Part shown: one piece after another, positions 30,161-39,421 of the stretch
How the letters are laid out: each line of letters starts with the position of its first letter
Numbering within the stretch: the stretch's first letter is position 1
Source: CAVYVZ01 sp963772065
Lineage (GTDB): Bacteria; Acidobacteriota; Vicinamibacteria; Vicinamibacterales; UBA2999
Length of the DNA: 64,000 bases
Direction: 5' to 3'
Assembly (NCBI GenBank): GCA_963772065.1
Contig: CAVYVZ010000009.1
Location: 496,001 to 560,000 of the forward strand
Notes under the pieces: model-generated
What the model was told of the DNA's origin: nothing
Seen by the model: only the letters and a program-made list of their open reading frames with translations
The model's database searches: none
Position numbers and translations under genes: made by a program

Positions 30161-31374
30161 GACACCGTCCAGAGAGTAAGAGTCTCCGCATCCTTGACGA
30201 AAATGCGGCTCCCGTCAATCACCGGGTGCGCCCAGGTCGGGCTGTTTGCCACCGTGTATCGCCGGAGGGCCTCAAAGGATGCCGGGTTCGGGCGCGCGAT
30301 GACAAGCTCTGCATCAGGCTTCAGGATGAACAGCAGCTTCCCGGCGTTCACGATCGCGGCGTTCTCCGCCTCGCGGCCGCGCGTCGCCCACAGCGTCTTG
30401 CCGCTCGCCAGATCGATCGCGAAAAAGTGGCCGCGATTGCGATTCGACATGCCGAAGAGCGTGCTGCCGGCAACGACCGGCGAGCTCATGTACATGCCGC
30501 CGTCGGCGTTCTCCCACACTTTCTCGGCGATCCATTTGCCGGCCTTGTTCACCGGCCGCAACGCAACCACGGGATGTTCGAGTCCCGAGTAGATCACCAT
30601 GTCCTTGTAGACAACTGGCGTGACGCTGTTCTGCTGGTATGGCGTCTGGAGCGGCAGCTCCCAGAGCAGCTGGCCGCCGCCGGCCGACACACTTACGAGC
30701 CGGGCCTGGGACTGCGTGATGACCTGCTTCGTTCCGGCGAACGTGCCGATAACTGGCGACGCGTAGCCCGGGCCGTCGCCGGACCATTTCCATTTCTCTG
30801 CGCCGGTGGCGGCATCGAACGCGGTGAGCGCGCCGCTGTCATGGCCGCCGACGTGGGCGATGACGAGGCCCGCGTCGACGACCGGTGACATCGCTGTACC
30901 GAACTCCGGAGGGGCCGCTGGCGCGGGCTTGCGCCACAAGACGCGGCCGGTCGCGGCATCGAGCGCCGAGAGGATGCCGCTGATGCCGAGCGCGATCACC
31001 CGGCCCTGCGCGACGACGGGCGTCGACTTGGGGCCGGGTCCGTGAGCAGTCGCCGCAGAATTCATGCGGTACGGCGCAGGATAGCGGTCCTGCCAAACCG
31101 TCTTGCCTGTCGCCGCATCGATTGCGGAAATGACCTCGTCGTTCTGCTGGCGCGAGTGCAGGTAGATCCGGTTGCCGGCGAGCACGGGCGAGGAATGGCC
31201 AACGCCGACATTGATCTTCCAGCGCTCGGTGAGCTTCTCCGGCCACTGCGCGGGTTCGTTGAAGACGGCGCCCGAGCCGTCGCGATTCGGGCCGCGCCAT
31301 TGCGGCCAGTCAGCGGCGACGAGGCTCGCGGCGAATGCTGCACACGCCAGGGTCGACGCAACAAGCCGTCTCAT
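30157..31374 (-). CDS. Secreted PQQ-like beta-propeller protein (A)
   Basis: A 405-residue protein with signal peptide (VASTLACAAFAASLVAADWP) and a WPQWRGPNRDGSG start. Blade motifs: AIDAATGKTVWQDRYP, ALDAATGRVLWRKPAP, AFDAATGAEKWKWSGDG and AIDLASGKTLWATRGRE. It starts 12 bp after the end of the FtsX permease gene, and its TGA overlaps the next propeller start. The same run contains an ABC ATPase and permease, so the propellers may be periplasmic partners of that exporter; this is inference from position only. Confidence 0.87.
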   Translation of the reverse strand: MRRLVASTLACAAFAASLVAADWPQWRGPNRDGSGAVFNEPAQWPEKLTERWKINVGVGHSSPVLAGNRIYLHSRQQNDEVISAIDAATGKTVWQDRYPAPYRMNSAATAHGPGPKSTPVVAQGRVIALGISGILSALDAATGRVLWRKPAPAAPPEFGTAMSPVVDAGLVIAHVGGHDSGALTAFDAATGAEKWKWSGDGPGYASPVIGTFAGTKQVITQSQARLVSVSAGGGQLLWELPLQTPYQQNSVTPVVYKDMVIYSGLEHPVVALRPVNKAGKWIAEKVWENADGGMYMSSPVVAGSTLFGMSNRNRGHFFAIDLASGKTLWATRGREAENAAIVNAGKLLFILKPDAELVIARPNPASFEALRRYTVANSPTWAHPVIDGSRIFVKDAETLTLWTVS

Positions 31375-31386
31375 GCTTCTCTCCCG

Positions 31387-34300
31387 TCATTCGTTCTTCA
31401 GCGCCTCGAGCACAGGCAACGTTATCACTGCGCGCGTCGCCATGATCGTGGACAGCAAGCCGGCCACCAGCACCACGACCAGCAGACCGATTGTCGGCAA
31501 CACCGGAAACGGCTGTGCGCGATCGACGTAGGCAGGCGCGATCGCGACGGCGGCGGACACCACACCAAGCACCAGACCGCACACGAGCAGGAACAGGCTC
31601 TCCGCCAAGACCATCTGCACGAGATGCCTGCGGCGGTACCCCGTGGCCCGCAGCAGCGCCAGCTCGCGCCTCCGCTCCAGCACGTTGCGCAACAGCACCG
31701 TGCCGAGGCCGAGCGTCCCCAGTACCAGCCCGAGCGCGCCGAGCGCCTGAAACGTCGTCAGGAACGTATTCTCCACGCGATGGTACGACGCCAGTCTCTC
31801 TGACACCGGCTGCGCGTCCATCCCGAAATCCTGCAGCTGCTGCTCGAGCGCCGCGGCGACGCCTGCCACGCGCGCCGCGTCCGTGCCGACGAGGAAGACG
31901 CGGAAGCCTTCGTTTCTCGGGAATAGGCGAGTGAATTGACCATCCGCCATGATCAACTCGGACTGCAGCACGGAGTCGCGCAGCGCGCCGACGATCCGGA
32001 GCGTGAGCCGCTGGCCGTCGGGGCCCTGCATCACGTAGTCGTCTCCGACTCCGAGGTGAAAGACGTACGCGAGCGAGGTGGCATCTCCGATCACGGGGAC
32101 CGCGCCGTCTTCGAATCGGCGGTCGAGTAGCAGCCAGGGGTTGGCGTGTTCCTCGGGTGTCTCGGCGAGCGATCGCGCAAAGCCGAAGCGGTTCGCACGC
32201 GCGAACGACGCCGTTGCGCCGAGGAGCCGCGGGCTTTGTGGCCTGTACAGATTGAGGCAGCTCGCATCGTCTCCCGGCCGCAGTCGAAAGCGCGCGACCT
32301 GAATCCCTTCGAGCTCCGGGCCGAGGTTGAGCGCAAGGCGGCCGTCGCGGGTGGACGGGTCGTGCATCAGCGGCGCGATCGTCTCCGCGATCAGCGCATA
32401 CCCTCCGGATCCGGAATGAGGACCGCTCAGGTCCTCCGCGCCGCGGCGGAACGCGCCGACGGCCACGATCAGGAACGTCGCCGCGGCGATGAGCGAGGCC
32501 GACAACACGCTGCGCGAGGGGCGATAACGCGCGCTGCGCAGACCGAGACGCGCGATCGGCCATCGGCTTCGAGCGAAGCCGCGCCGCGACGTGCCGCGCA
32601 GCCATGCGGCGAGACCGCACAGGCCAGCGACGAGCAGCAGCGTGCCCGAGCCAAAGAACGCGCCGGCCGGCGGAATCCACTCCATGAAGCCCGAGAGGAG
32701 GAGAACGGCTGCAAGAGCGCCGCTCGCTACACCAAAACCACGAAAATCATTCCTGCCTTTCCTGGTTTGCAGCGCATCGGCATCGACCCAGGCGCCGGAC
32801 ATCAGCTGACGGGCTGATGCGCGCCGCAGTATCCGGAGGCTCCAGGCGATGAACAGGAGCCCGGAGACGATCCCGATCATCGCGCCGGCAACGACCGGCA
32901 TCGGCGACACGTGGAGCGCAAGATCGGTCGTGCCGACGGCACCTACCCACCACGTGCGGAGCGCGAGCATCATCAGCCACGCATAGGCGAGCGCTCCCAC
33001 CGTACCGATCCCTGCGCCGAGCGCCGCGAGGACGATGCCCTCGGCGAGGAAGCCGGCACGAATCGCCCGCGGTGTGTAGCCGATGGCGGCGAGCACACCG
33101 ACTTCCCGGGCGCGCTGCTCGATGCCGAGACGGAAGAAGAGCAGTGTCAGGAGCAGGCTCGATACGACGACGAAGAAGCTGAAATACGTGAAGTACTCAC
33201 CGAAATCGGTTGTACCCGCGGCTGCGGCCTCGGCGTTCTCGCGGACGGCGACCACGCGGAACCCGGCTGAACCTGTCGACAGATGCTTCCGCAGCGCTTC
33301 TCGATACGCCGCGTGCACCTCCGTCGTCGGACGCGGGCCGGCGGACATGCGGAGCGATGAAACGTTTCCGTAGTGCGAGCCCCACAGCTTCTGCCCGTCC
33401 TCGATTCGGATGAACGCCTTTGGCGCGGTCCGGTACTCATCCCAGTAATCCTCGTCTTTCGGACGGATGCGTTTCAGGTCGACGGGAAACGGCGGGTCCC
33501 AGTCCGCGATGTCCGCGCTCGCCGACATGCCCGGATACTCGGGTGTCAGATCCGCGTCGATCGCGAGCCCCTCCATCGGCAGCACGCCGGCCAGCGTGAA
33601 CTCCGATGCACCGGTCGTCAGGCCCGAATCGTCGGACCAGAGGTAGTGACTCGATCGTGACGTCGTCCCCGACCGCGGCCCGAAGGTCGTCGGCAGCCCA
33701 CCTGGTGAGCCAAATAGGCGGTAGGCCGTTGGCGGTGGGCGGTGGGGTCGGGCGCGGCATCGCCGTGACCAGCGAGTACGGGACCTCGCGTCCGTTCGCT
33801 TTGATCGAGGTGGCCAGATATGTGAGAACCGGCCCCGGTTCGACACCAATCTCCCGCGCGGCCGCTGTCCCCGCACGCTCGATGGGTTCGGAAATCAGTC
33901 CGGCGTCGCTTTCGAGCGCCACCGACTGATCCCGCAGCGGGCGCACGCGCACGCCCAGATCGGCGAGGTCAGCGTGCTGCTCTACGAGTTGCTGCAGGTT
34001 GACGCGTGATGCCGATTGCGAACGCGCCGCGAGGATCACGTTCACGCGATCTGGAAGATCGAGCTCGCGCTGCAGCCGATCGAGGGGAACGAAGAGCGCG
34101 CGCGTCGCGCCCTGTTGCGGTGTTGGCGAAAAATCGCCAAGCTGGCTGCGCTCGAGTATGCGGGCCGCGGAGAGCCGGATCGCCCGGCCAGGCTCGCTGC
34201 GGCGTCCCTGAATCAGGCCCGCTGGAATCGCCGATGGCTTCTGGACGCGCAGGAGCAGCGCATCACCAGCGGCCGCGCCAAGCTCGCGCGCGAGCGCGGG

Positions 34301-34717
34301 GCTGAGCAGCGCATCGCGCCCGGTCGGCCCGGTCACCCCCTCGATGGCGTTGAACGACCAGAAACGGCTGTCTACGCCGTACACCTGCACCGCCCCCGCG
34401 CGGCTGCCGCTGCGCTCGTGCGCCACCACGCCCTCGAGCGCGAGCAACGGCGCCGCGCCCTGCCAGCCGGCGCGGAAGCGTGGCTCCGTCGCGAGGCGCT
34501 CCGCCAGCCCGGATGTGAACAGCGTCGCTGCCGTGACCAGATCGTCGGCGCGGCCCAGGCGCGCGACCGCCAGCTCGCGCAGGCTCACGCGCACGGAATC
34601 CCCCACCACCAGGGCGCCGGCGAGGGCCGAGACGGCGACTCCCACGCCAAGCGCCACCGCCACGTTCGTGCGCCAGTAGTAGCGTAGGCCGCGTGCAATG
34701 AGATGGCGACGGGTCAT
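31387..34717 (-). CDS. FtsX-like ABC transporter permease, one apparent frameshift
   Basis: A large permease of about 1109 residues once one inserted base near 33650 is removed. The N-terminal TM (VAVALGVGVAVSALAGALVVG) is followed by a periplasmic region; after the indel the text continues as YLWSDDSGLTTGASEFTLAG. FtsX blocks lie in the middle (EQRAREVGVLAAIGYTPRAI) and at the C-terminus (ERRRELALLRATGYRRRHLVQ), as in two-block LolC/MacB-like exporters. The ATG at 34717 overlaps the TGA of the ATPase gene (ATGA), so the two form a complex. Part of the coding sequence (33717-33744) consists of GGCGGTA-type heptamers and encodes a proline-rich stretch. The substrate is unknown. Confidence 0.88.
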
Positions 34718-35379
34718 GCGAACCGGCCGTCGGTGATCGTGAAGCGCGTCTCGAACCTGCGCGCAAGCTCGATGCTGTGCGTCACGATGAGGAGGATCAT
34801 CCGCTGCGTGCGGTGCAGCGTGAGGAGCAGCTCGGCCACGGCGTCGGCGTTGCGCTGATCGAGATTGCCCGTCGGCTCGTCGCAGAGCAGCAGCGTCGGC
34901 TCGCGCACGAGCGCTCGAGCGATCGCCGCGCGCTGCTTCTCGCCGCCCGAAAGCTCCGACGGCCGATGGTCCGCTCGATGGCTGAGACCGACGGCCTCGA
35001 GCAGCGCTTTGGCGCGCTCGTAGTACTGATGGGCAGGGCGATCGTTCGCGATGAGCGTCGGCGCCAGCACGTTTTCGAGCACGGAACACTGCGGCAGGAG
35101 CGCGTGATCCTGGAACACGAAGCCGACGTGACGATTGCGAAACGCGGCGAGCCGTGATTCGTCCAGCGTGTACGGGTCCTCGCCGTTCAGCGTGATGATC
35201 CCCGCCGACGGCGGATCGAGCGCGCCAAGGATGTAGAGCAGCGTGCTCTTCCCGCTGCCCGACGGCCCCATGATCGCCGCCGCGTGCCCGCGCGCGAGCG
35301 TGAACGAGAGGTCGTGCAGGATGACCAGCGGACCCTGCGGAGTGGAGTAGACCTTACTGATGTTGGAGACGACCAGCAT
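34714..35379 (-). CDS. ABC transporter ATP-binding protein (LolD/MacB type)
   Basis: A 221-residue ATPase with Walker A GPSGSGKST, Q-loop VFQDHALLPQCSVLENV, signature LSGGEKQR, Walker B LLLCDEPTGNLD and the switch His in THSIELA. Size and motifs fit the LolD/MacB/FtsE group, which powers FtsX-type permeases by mechanotransmission. It overlaps the permease start by ATGA and itself begins 26 bp inside the end of the glycosyltransferase gene, so the three are tightly coupled. Confidence 0.95.
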   Translation of the reverse strand: MLVVSNISKVYSTPQGPLVILHDLSFTLARGHAAAIMGPSGSGKSTLLYILGALDPPSAGIITLNGEDPYTLDESRLAAFRNRHVGFVFQDHALLPQCSVLENVLAPTLIANDRPAHQYYERAKALLEAVGLSHRADHRPSELSGGEKQRAAIARALVREPTLLLCDEPTGNLDQRNADAVAELLLTLHRTQRMILLIVTHSIELARRFETRFTITDGRFA

Positions 35380-36682
35380 GTAATCGGTCGCGGCCCACCA
35401 TCTCGGTGTAGATGTCCAGCACGCGGTCGGCCATTTTCGCCACGCTGTAGTGTTGCTTCACGCCCGAAGCGCCGTTCCGCCCCATCTCACGCGCCTGTTC
35501 CGGGCGGCTGCGAATCGCGGCCAGACCGTCCGCGAAGCTGGCCGGGTCGTCGGCGCGCACGAGCAGCCCGCCCGATGTCTTCGCAAGCATCTCGGGAAAC
35601 GCACCGTGGTTGGGCGCCACGACCGGCACGGAGCAGGCCATGGCCTCGAGCAGATACAGTCCCTTGGGTTCGCGGTACGTGCTCGGCACGGACAGGACGT
35701 CGATCGAATGAAGGAACGCGACCTTCTGCTCGCGGTTGAGAGCGCCGTGATACTGGAACTCGCCGGCCAGGCCCCAGGCGCGCATCTTCGATTCGATGCT
35801 CGCCAGGTATGTCCGGTGCTCGGGTGCCAGGTATCCCGCTGCCTCGAGGCGCGTCCCCGTCACGCCGCGCTCCTGCCGAAGGATCCGGTACGCCTCGGCG
35901 AGCAGGTGCAGGCTTTTCTCCGGCGCCACGCGCGCGAAGTAGCCCACCACGAACGGATCGAGTGCGGCGCGCGATCGGGCCGACGGCTCGAGGTCGTGCA
36001 AGGTCACGCCAAGCGGCGCGACACGAAGCTTCTCCTGAGGGATCCCGAACCGCTCGGACGTGTACCGGGCGTAGTCCTCGCTCACCGGCAGGAACAGGTC
36101 GACATGACGCACCTGCTCGCGGATCAACGCGACCGCGCGGTTGCGTTCAGCCGGCGGCAGGCCGTCGATGAACAGATCCTCCCCCTGGAGCGTAACGAGC
36201 ACCGGGCGCCGCGTGGCCCGCGTGATCGGCTCGGCGAGGCCGATGAGAAGCGCCGTCGGAAGGTTGATCACATCGTACGGCGGCTCCTCGCGCAGCCACG
36301 ACACGAGCTTCTCGATTTCCTTGCGCTGGAATCCGCGCTCGCCCTCGAGCGTCGAGATCGTCAACGCGCCGAGGCCGCTCGGGTCCACGGAAATCGAGCG
36401 CTTCGACACGAGCTTCAGGAATGTCTTCGAGTCCCACAGCTTGTCGAGCAGCCAGGGCGTGTACCGGAACAATCCCATGTGCTGCTGGAGGTACACGCTC
36501 ACGCCGCCGAAGAGCACGCGATCGGTGCTGACGTTCTCCTCATCGGTCACCGTCGGTGTGTACACCGGCTGCAGGGTGACGTCGTGCCCGCGCGCGAGCA
36601 GCTCGCGCGCCAGCGCGTTGTCGCGGAGGCAGCTTCCGCAGTACATGTTCGCGGCGCCGGCGGTGATCGATAGCACTCGCAT
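35354..36682 (-). CDS. Glycosyltransferase family 4
   Basis: A 442-residue GT-B glycosyltransferase. The N-terminal acceptor domain starts MRVLSITAGAANMYCGSCLR; the C-terminal GT4 domain has the nucleotide-sugar region with PFVVGYFARVAPEKSLHLL and the E-x7-E motif in EPKGLYLLEAMACSVPVVAP. No signal peptide or membrane segment is seen, so it works in the cytoplasm on an unknown acceptor, possibly a lipid-linked sugar. It is the first gene of a co-directional run with the ABC exporter and propellers, and a heptamer array lies directly upstream of its ATG. Confidence 0.92.
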   Translation of the reverse strand: MRVLSITAGAANMYCGSCLRDNALARELLARGHDVTLQPVYTPTVTDEENVSTDRVLFGGVSVYLQQHMGLFRYTPWLLDKLWDSKTFLKLVSKRSISVDPSGLGALTISTLEGERGFQRKEIEKLVSWLREEPPYDVINLPTALLIGLAEPITRATRRPVLVTLQGEDLFIDGLPPAERNRAVALIREQVRHVDLFLPVSEDYARYTSERFGIPQEKLRVAPLGVTLHDLEPSARSRAALDPFVVGYFARVAPEKSLHLLAEAYRILRQERGVTGTRLEAAGYLAPEHRTYLASIESKMRAWGLAGEFQYHGALNREQKVAFLHSIDVLSVPSTYREPKGLYLLEAMACSVPVVAPNHGAFPEMLAKTSGGLLVRADDPASFADGLAAIRSRPEQAREMGRNGASGVKQHYSVAKMADRVLDIYTEMVGRDRLHAGRLQHQ

Positions 36683-36796
36683 GGCTTAGGGCTTACGGCT
36701 TAAGCCGCAGGGCCTTGTCGGCGTAAGGCGCGCGGCTCAAGGCCTCGGTCCGGATTCATGGTACGCCATAAGCCTTAAGCCCTAAGCCTTAAGCCA
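36683..36796 (+). repeat. Heptamer arrays, GCTTAGG and TAAGCCT families
   Basis: Two clusters. One abuts the glycosyltransferase start (GCTTAGG, GCTTACG, GCTTAAG units from about 36684). The other is a clean array of four units at 36769-36796 (TAAGCCT, TAAGCCC, TAAGCCT, TAAGCCA). The second supplies the TAA stop of the aldehyde dehydrogenase gene (36789-36791). The sequence between is degenerate repeat. Confidence 0.9.
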
Positions 36797-38216
36797 GTTC
36801 AGCGCTTTGAAACGCGCGCGCGCGGAAAAGGAATTCGACGATGTTTCCTTCGTGCGGCTGGAGCCAGTTGAGTTGAATCGTCGGAACGGGACCGAGGTTC
36901 AGCCGATCGATGTGCGTGGCGTCGAGAAGGCTTCGGCGGAAATCGGGCTTGCAGGTGATCCCCGTGCAGACGAGCGTGGAACCCATCGCATCGATCATCG
37001 CGGCTTCGGGGCATTCCACCACCGTCACGAAGGGGAACATGTATTCCTTCTTCGCGATCGCCGCTTCAGGCGACGCGCAGTGGACGACCGTCGGCAGCAG
37101 GTAATCCGCGCGCCCGTCCTTCACCACGCGCGCGGCGTCCCGGTACGTGGCCGTCACGTCGGTCACGCCCGGCTGCTTCAGGTCGGCATCAATGGCGTTT
37201 GAAATGGCGTCCGCGGTGCCGGGAACGGTGAAGGCCGCCAGGCTCGCTTCCGGGTGATCGGGCGGCAGCGGTCGGATTGCGGCAAGGCGCTGTGCGATGG
37301 CGTTCGCAATCTCGCGGGTGTTTCGGCTCGCCCAGATGCCCGAGCAGTTGATGCACCCGCGGCCGCTGTTAGCGAAAACGCTCTCGACCATGAGGTCGAG
37401 ATGACGCTCCCAGGCATCCACCTGATCGTCGCCGAACAGAATCTTCGAGAAGCCAGGTCCGTGCGCCTGGACCCTCGGATTGCCGCGATACCGATCCACC
37501 GTGGCCGTGCCCCCGAAGATCAGGCTGCGGCCGCAGCTGTCGAGCACCGCCGCGCCGACGTCCCCTTCGCCTGGATAGATCGAGATCGCCTCGCGAGGAA
37601 TGCCGGCTTCGAGAAACGCCGCGGCCATGCGGTACGGCGTCCACGGTTCCTGCGGGCCCGGCTTCAGCACCAGCCCGACCTGCATCGGGATGATTGGAAG
37701 CCACAGCGTGTGCACGCCGGGTGAGTTCGACGGAAGCACGAGGCCGAGCACCGGACTCTCGGCCTGATAGCTGATCGGGACGCCGCGCTCTTCTCCAAAG
37801 CCGCTGGACAGCACGTCGAGGGACAACCCGCGCGTCAGCGATGTGAGGATGCTGCGCATCTCACGCAGCACGAACTGGTTCTTCTTCATGTTGCCCCGGC
37901 AGAGGCGCTCGGGCAGGCCCGTGCTCGCAGACTGGGCGCGCGCGAACTCGTCGGGCGTCTGGGTGCCGGTGCCCATGGGCAGCGTGCCGCTCATGTAGAG
38001 ATCGCCGGCCGTCGCAACACGCGCGATCAGCTCGTCGATCGGAATCTCGCGGAGCGCCTCGCGCGCGCGCTGCGCCTTGCGCATGTCGCGCTGGATCAGG
38101 CCGCCGTTGGCGCGGCTCACCTTCGCGATCGCCTCCCCCGTGGAGAAGTGGACGACCGTGTCCACCTCCATGCTGGTGTACGGCTGGCCCCACCGCAGGA
38201 CTGGCAATTCGAGCAT
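36789..38216 (-). CDS. Aldehyde dehydrogenase-family acyl reductase subunit
   Basis: A 475-residue protein of the aldehyde dehydrogenase superfamily. NAD-binding-domain features include VLPSNSPGVHTLWLP and LKPGPQEPWTPYRMAAAF, and the catalytic Cys is probably in NSGRGCINCSG. The ATG at 38216 overlaps the stop of the upstream adenylating enzyme (TGATG) and AGGAG lies just before it; an extension to 38285 is not supported. Paired with an adenylating enzyme it resembles the two-component carboxylate reductases GriC/GriD (grixazone) and EhpG/EhpF (phenazine), in which an activated aryl acid is reduced to the aldehyde. The acid is unknown. LuxC would be the fatty-acyl alternative. Confidence 0.82.
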   Translation of the reverse strand: MLELPVLRWGQPYTSMEVDTVVHFSTGEAIAKVSRANGGLIQRDMRKAQRAREALREIPIDELIARVATAGDLYMSGTLPMGTGTQTPDEFARAQSASTGLPERLCRGNMKKNQFVLREMRSILTSLTRGLSLDVLSSGFGEERGVPISYQAESPVLGLVLPSNSPGVHTLWLPIIPMQVGLVLKPGPQEPWTPYRMAAAFLEAGIPREAISIYPGEGDVGAAVLDSCGRSLIFGGTATVDRYRGNPRVQAHGPGFSKILFGDDQVDAWERHLDLMVESVFANSGRGCINCSGIWASRNTREIANAIAQRLAAIRPLPPDHPEASLAAFTVPGTADAISNAIDADLKQPGVTDVTATYRDAARVVKDGRADYLLPTVVHCASPEAAIAKKEYMFPFVTVVECPEAAMIDAMGSTLVCTGITCKPDFRRSLLDATHIDRLNLGPVPTIQLNWLQPHEGNIVEFLFRARAFQSAELA

Positions 38217-39310
38217 CAGTACACTCCTACGGTCGTCGTGGCGGCGAAACCTCGATACGGGCGAACGCCGCTCACGCCGTCCCACGGGTAGTTCTCGTAT
38301 GGAGGCTCGCGCTCGCCCTCGTCGCGCTCGAGGAAGCCGGGCATGAAGAATTCCTTCGTGAGCGTGGTGAGCTTGACCCGCCCTGTTTGCCCGTACGGGA
38401 CAACCCGTGAGGGATCGTCGAAGTCGACGACCTCCACCACGGCGCGCGGCTGCGGCGCGTGGTACGTGATCTTGTACCCGTTATGTGCGCCGCTCGGCTC
38501 GCTCCGCGCGAGCCCCATCAGCGTGTTGCCGTACACGGGGATCATGAACGCGCCGTCCAGCAGCTCTTCCTGCGCGAAGCGGTTCCACTGTGGCGTGAAC
38601 TCGGTGCCGCCGGAGAAGACACCGGTGATTCCCGCCTTGCGGATCGAGGTTCCCATCTTCTCCAGTCGCAGCGCCAGCGCCTCGAGCAGCTTCGGCGTGG
38701 TGAACAGGCACTTGATGTCGTGCCCGGCTCCGAGGAGCGTCACCGCCTGATCGATGACGTGGTCTTTGTACGCCTGCAGGTGCTCGGTCCACCCCTTGTT
38801 GATCAACTTGATGACCCACCGGGGATCGAGGTCCACCATGAAGCAAATCCCGCCCCGGTGTTGCGCGAGATGCTCGACCGAGAGACGCAGCCGCCGCGGG
38901 CCGCTGGGGCCGACGTGCAGCCAGTTGGCGCCCTTCGGAAAGGACTCGTCCGGCAGCGTGGCGCTGAACCACTCGTAGTCCGTGCGGAAGTCGTCGATGT
39001 TGATGCGTGACTTCGGAACGCCGGTGGTGCCGCCTGTTTCGAAGACGAAAATGGGGCGCTCGGCGAGCGCCCGCGGCACCCAGCGCCGTACCGGTCCTCC
39101 GCGAAGCCATTCGTCCTGAAAGCCCCCGAACCTGGCAAGGTCCGCGTACGACCGCACCTCGCGTCGCGGATCCCATCCCGCCTTCTGGGCCCACTCGAGC
39201 CAGAACGGACAGCCGGTCGCGGCGTCGAAGTGCCACTGCATGAGCTCCTGAACCCACGCGTCGAGCGCGGCGGCGGCGGATTGCGTCTGGATATCGAGGG
39301 TCTGGGTCAT
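38216..39310 (-). CDS. Adenylate-forming enzyme, LuxE/EhpF-like
   Basis: A 364-residue protein related to the acyl-protein synthetase / phenylacetate-CoA ligase-like adenylating enzymes. The phosphate-binding loop VFETGGTTGVPKSRI is clear, followed by GVFSGGTEFTPQWNRF and PVYGNTLMGLARSEPSG. The short C-terminal part ends in a long loop. It would activate a carboxylic acid as acyl-AMP and pass it to the coupled dehydrogenase (TGATG overlap). The ATG at 39310 (MTQTLDIQ) is preferred; a frame back to 39415 reads through a terminator hairpin. No lux luciferase genes are nearby, so bioluminescence is not implied. Confidence 0.8.
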   Translation of the reverse strand: MTQTLDIQTQSAAAALDAWVQELMQWHFDAATGCPFWLEWAQKAGWDPRREVRSYADLARFGGFQDEWLRGGPVRRWVPRALAERPIFVFETGGTTGVPKSRINIDDFRTDYEWFSATLPDESFPKGANWLHVGPSGPRRLRLSVEHLAQHRGGICFMVDLDPRWVIKLINKGWTEHLQAYKDHVIDQAVTLLGAGHDIKCLFTTPKLLEALALRLEKMGTSIRKAGITGVFSGGTEFTPQWNRFAQEELLDGAFMIPVYGNTLMGLARSEPSGAHNGYKITYHAPQPRAVVEVVDFDDPSRVVPYGQTGRVKLTTLTKEFFMPGFLERDEGEREPPYENYPWDGVSGVRPYRGFAATTTVGVY

Positions 39311-39340
39311 CGGCAGGATTTTACGTTTAGATGCGCGCAG

Positions 39341-39371
39341 AAACGAAAAGGGCGCATCGAGTGATGCGCCC
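39341..39371 (-). terminator. Intrinsic terminator after the zinc ribbon gene
   Basis: GGGCGCATC and GATGCGCCC (39350-39358 / 39363-39371) form a perfect 9-bp stem with a 4-nt loop. On the minus strand it is followed by TTTTCGTTT. It lies about 50 bp after the end of the zinc ribbon gene and just upstream of the adenylating enzyme. Confidence 0.85.
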
Positions 39372-39386
39372 CAATCTGCAGTGTAG

Positions 39387-39407
39387 GGCGGCCCTTTACT
39401 GGCCGCC
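39387..39407 (-). terminator. Second stem-loop downstream of the zinc ribbon gene
   Basis: GGCGGCC and GGCCGCC form a perfect 7-bp stem around CTTTACT, 15 bp after the stop codon. It has no T-tract; it may stabilise the 3' end ahead of the intrinsic terminator. Confidence 0.5.
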
Positions 39408-39421
39408 AACCTCACACCTAC

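Noticed and set aside
36789..39310. LuxC/LuxE-like bioluminescence genes
   Set aside because: No luciferase, thioesterase or flavin genes are nearby; the pair fits secondary-metabolite carboxylate reductases better.
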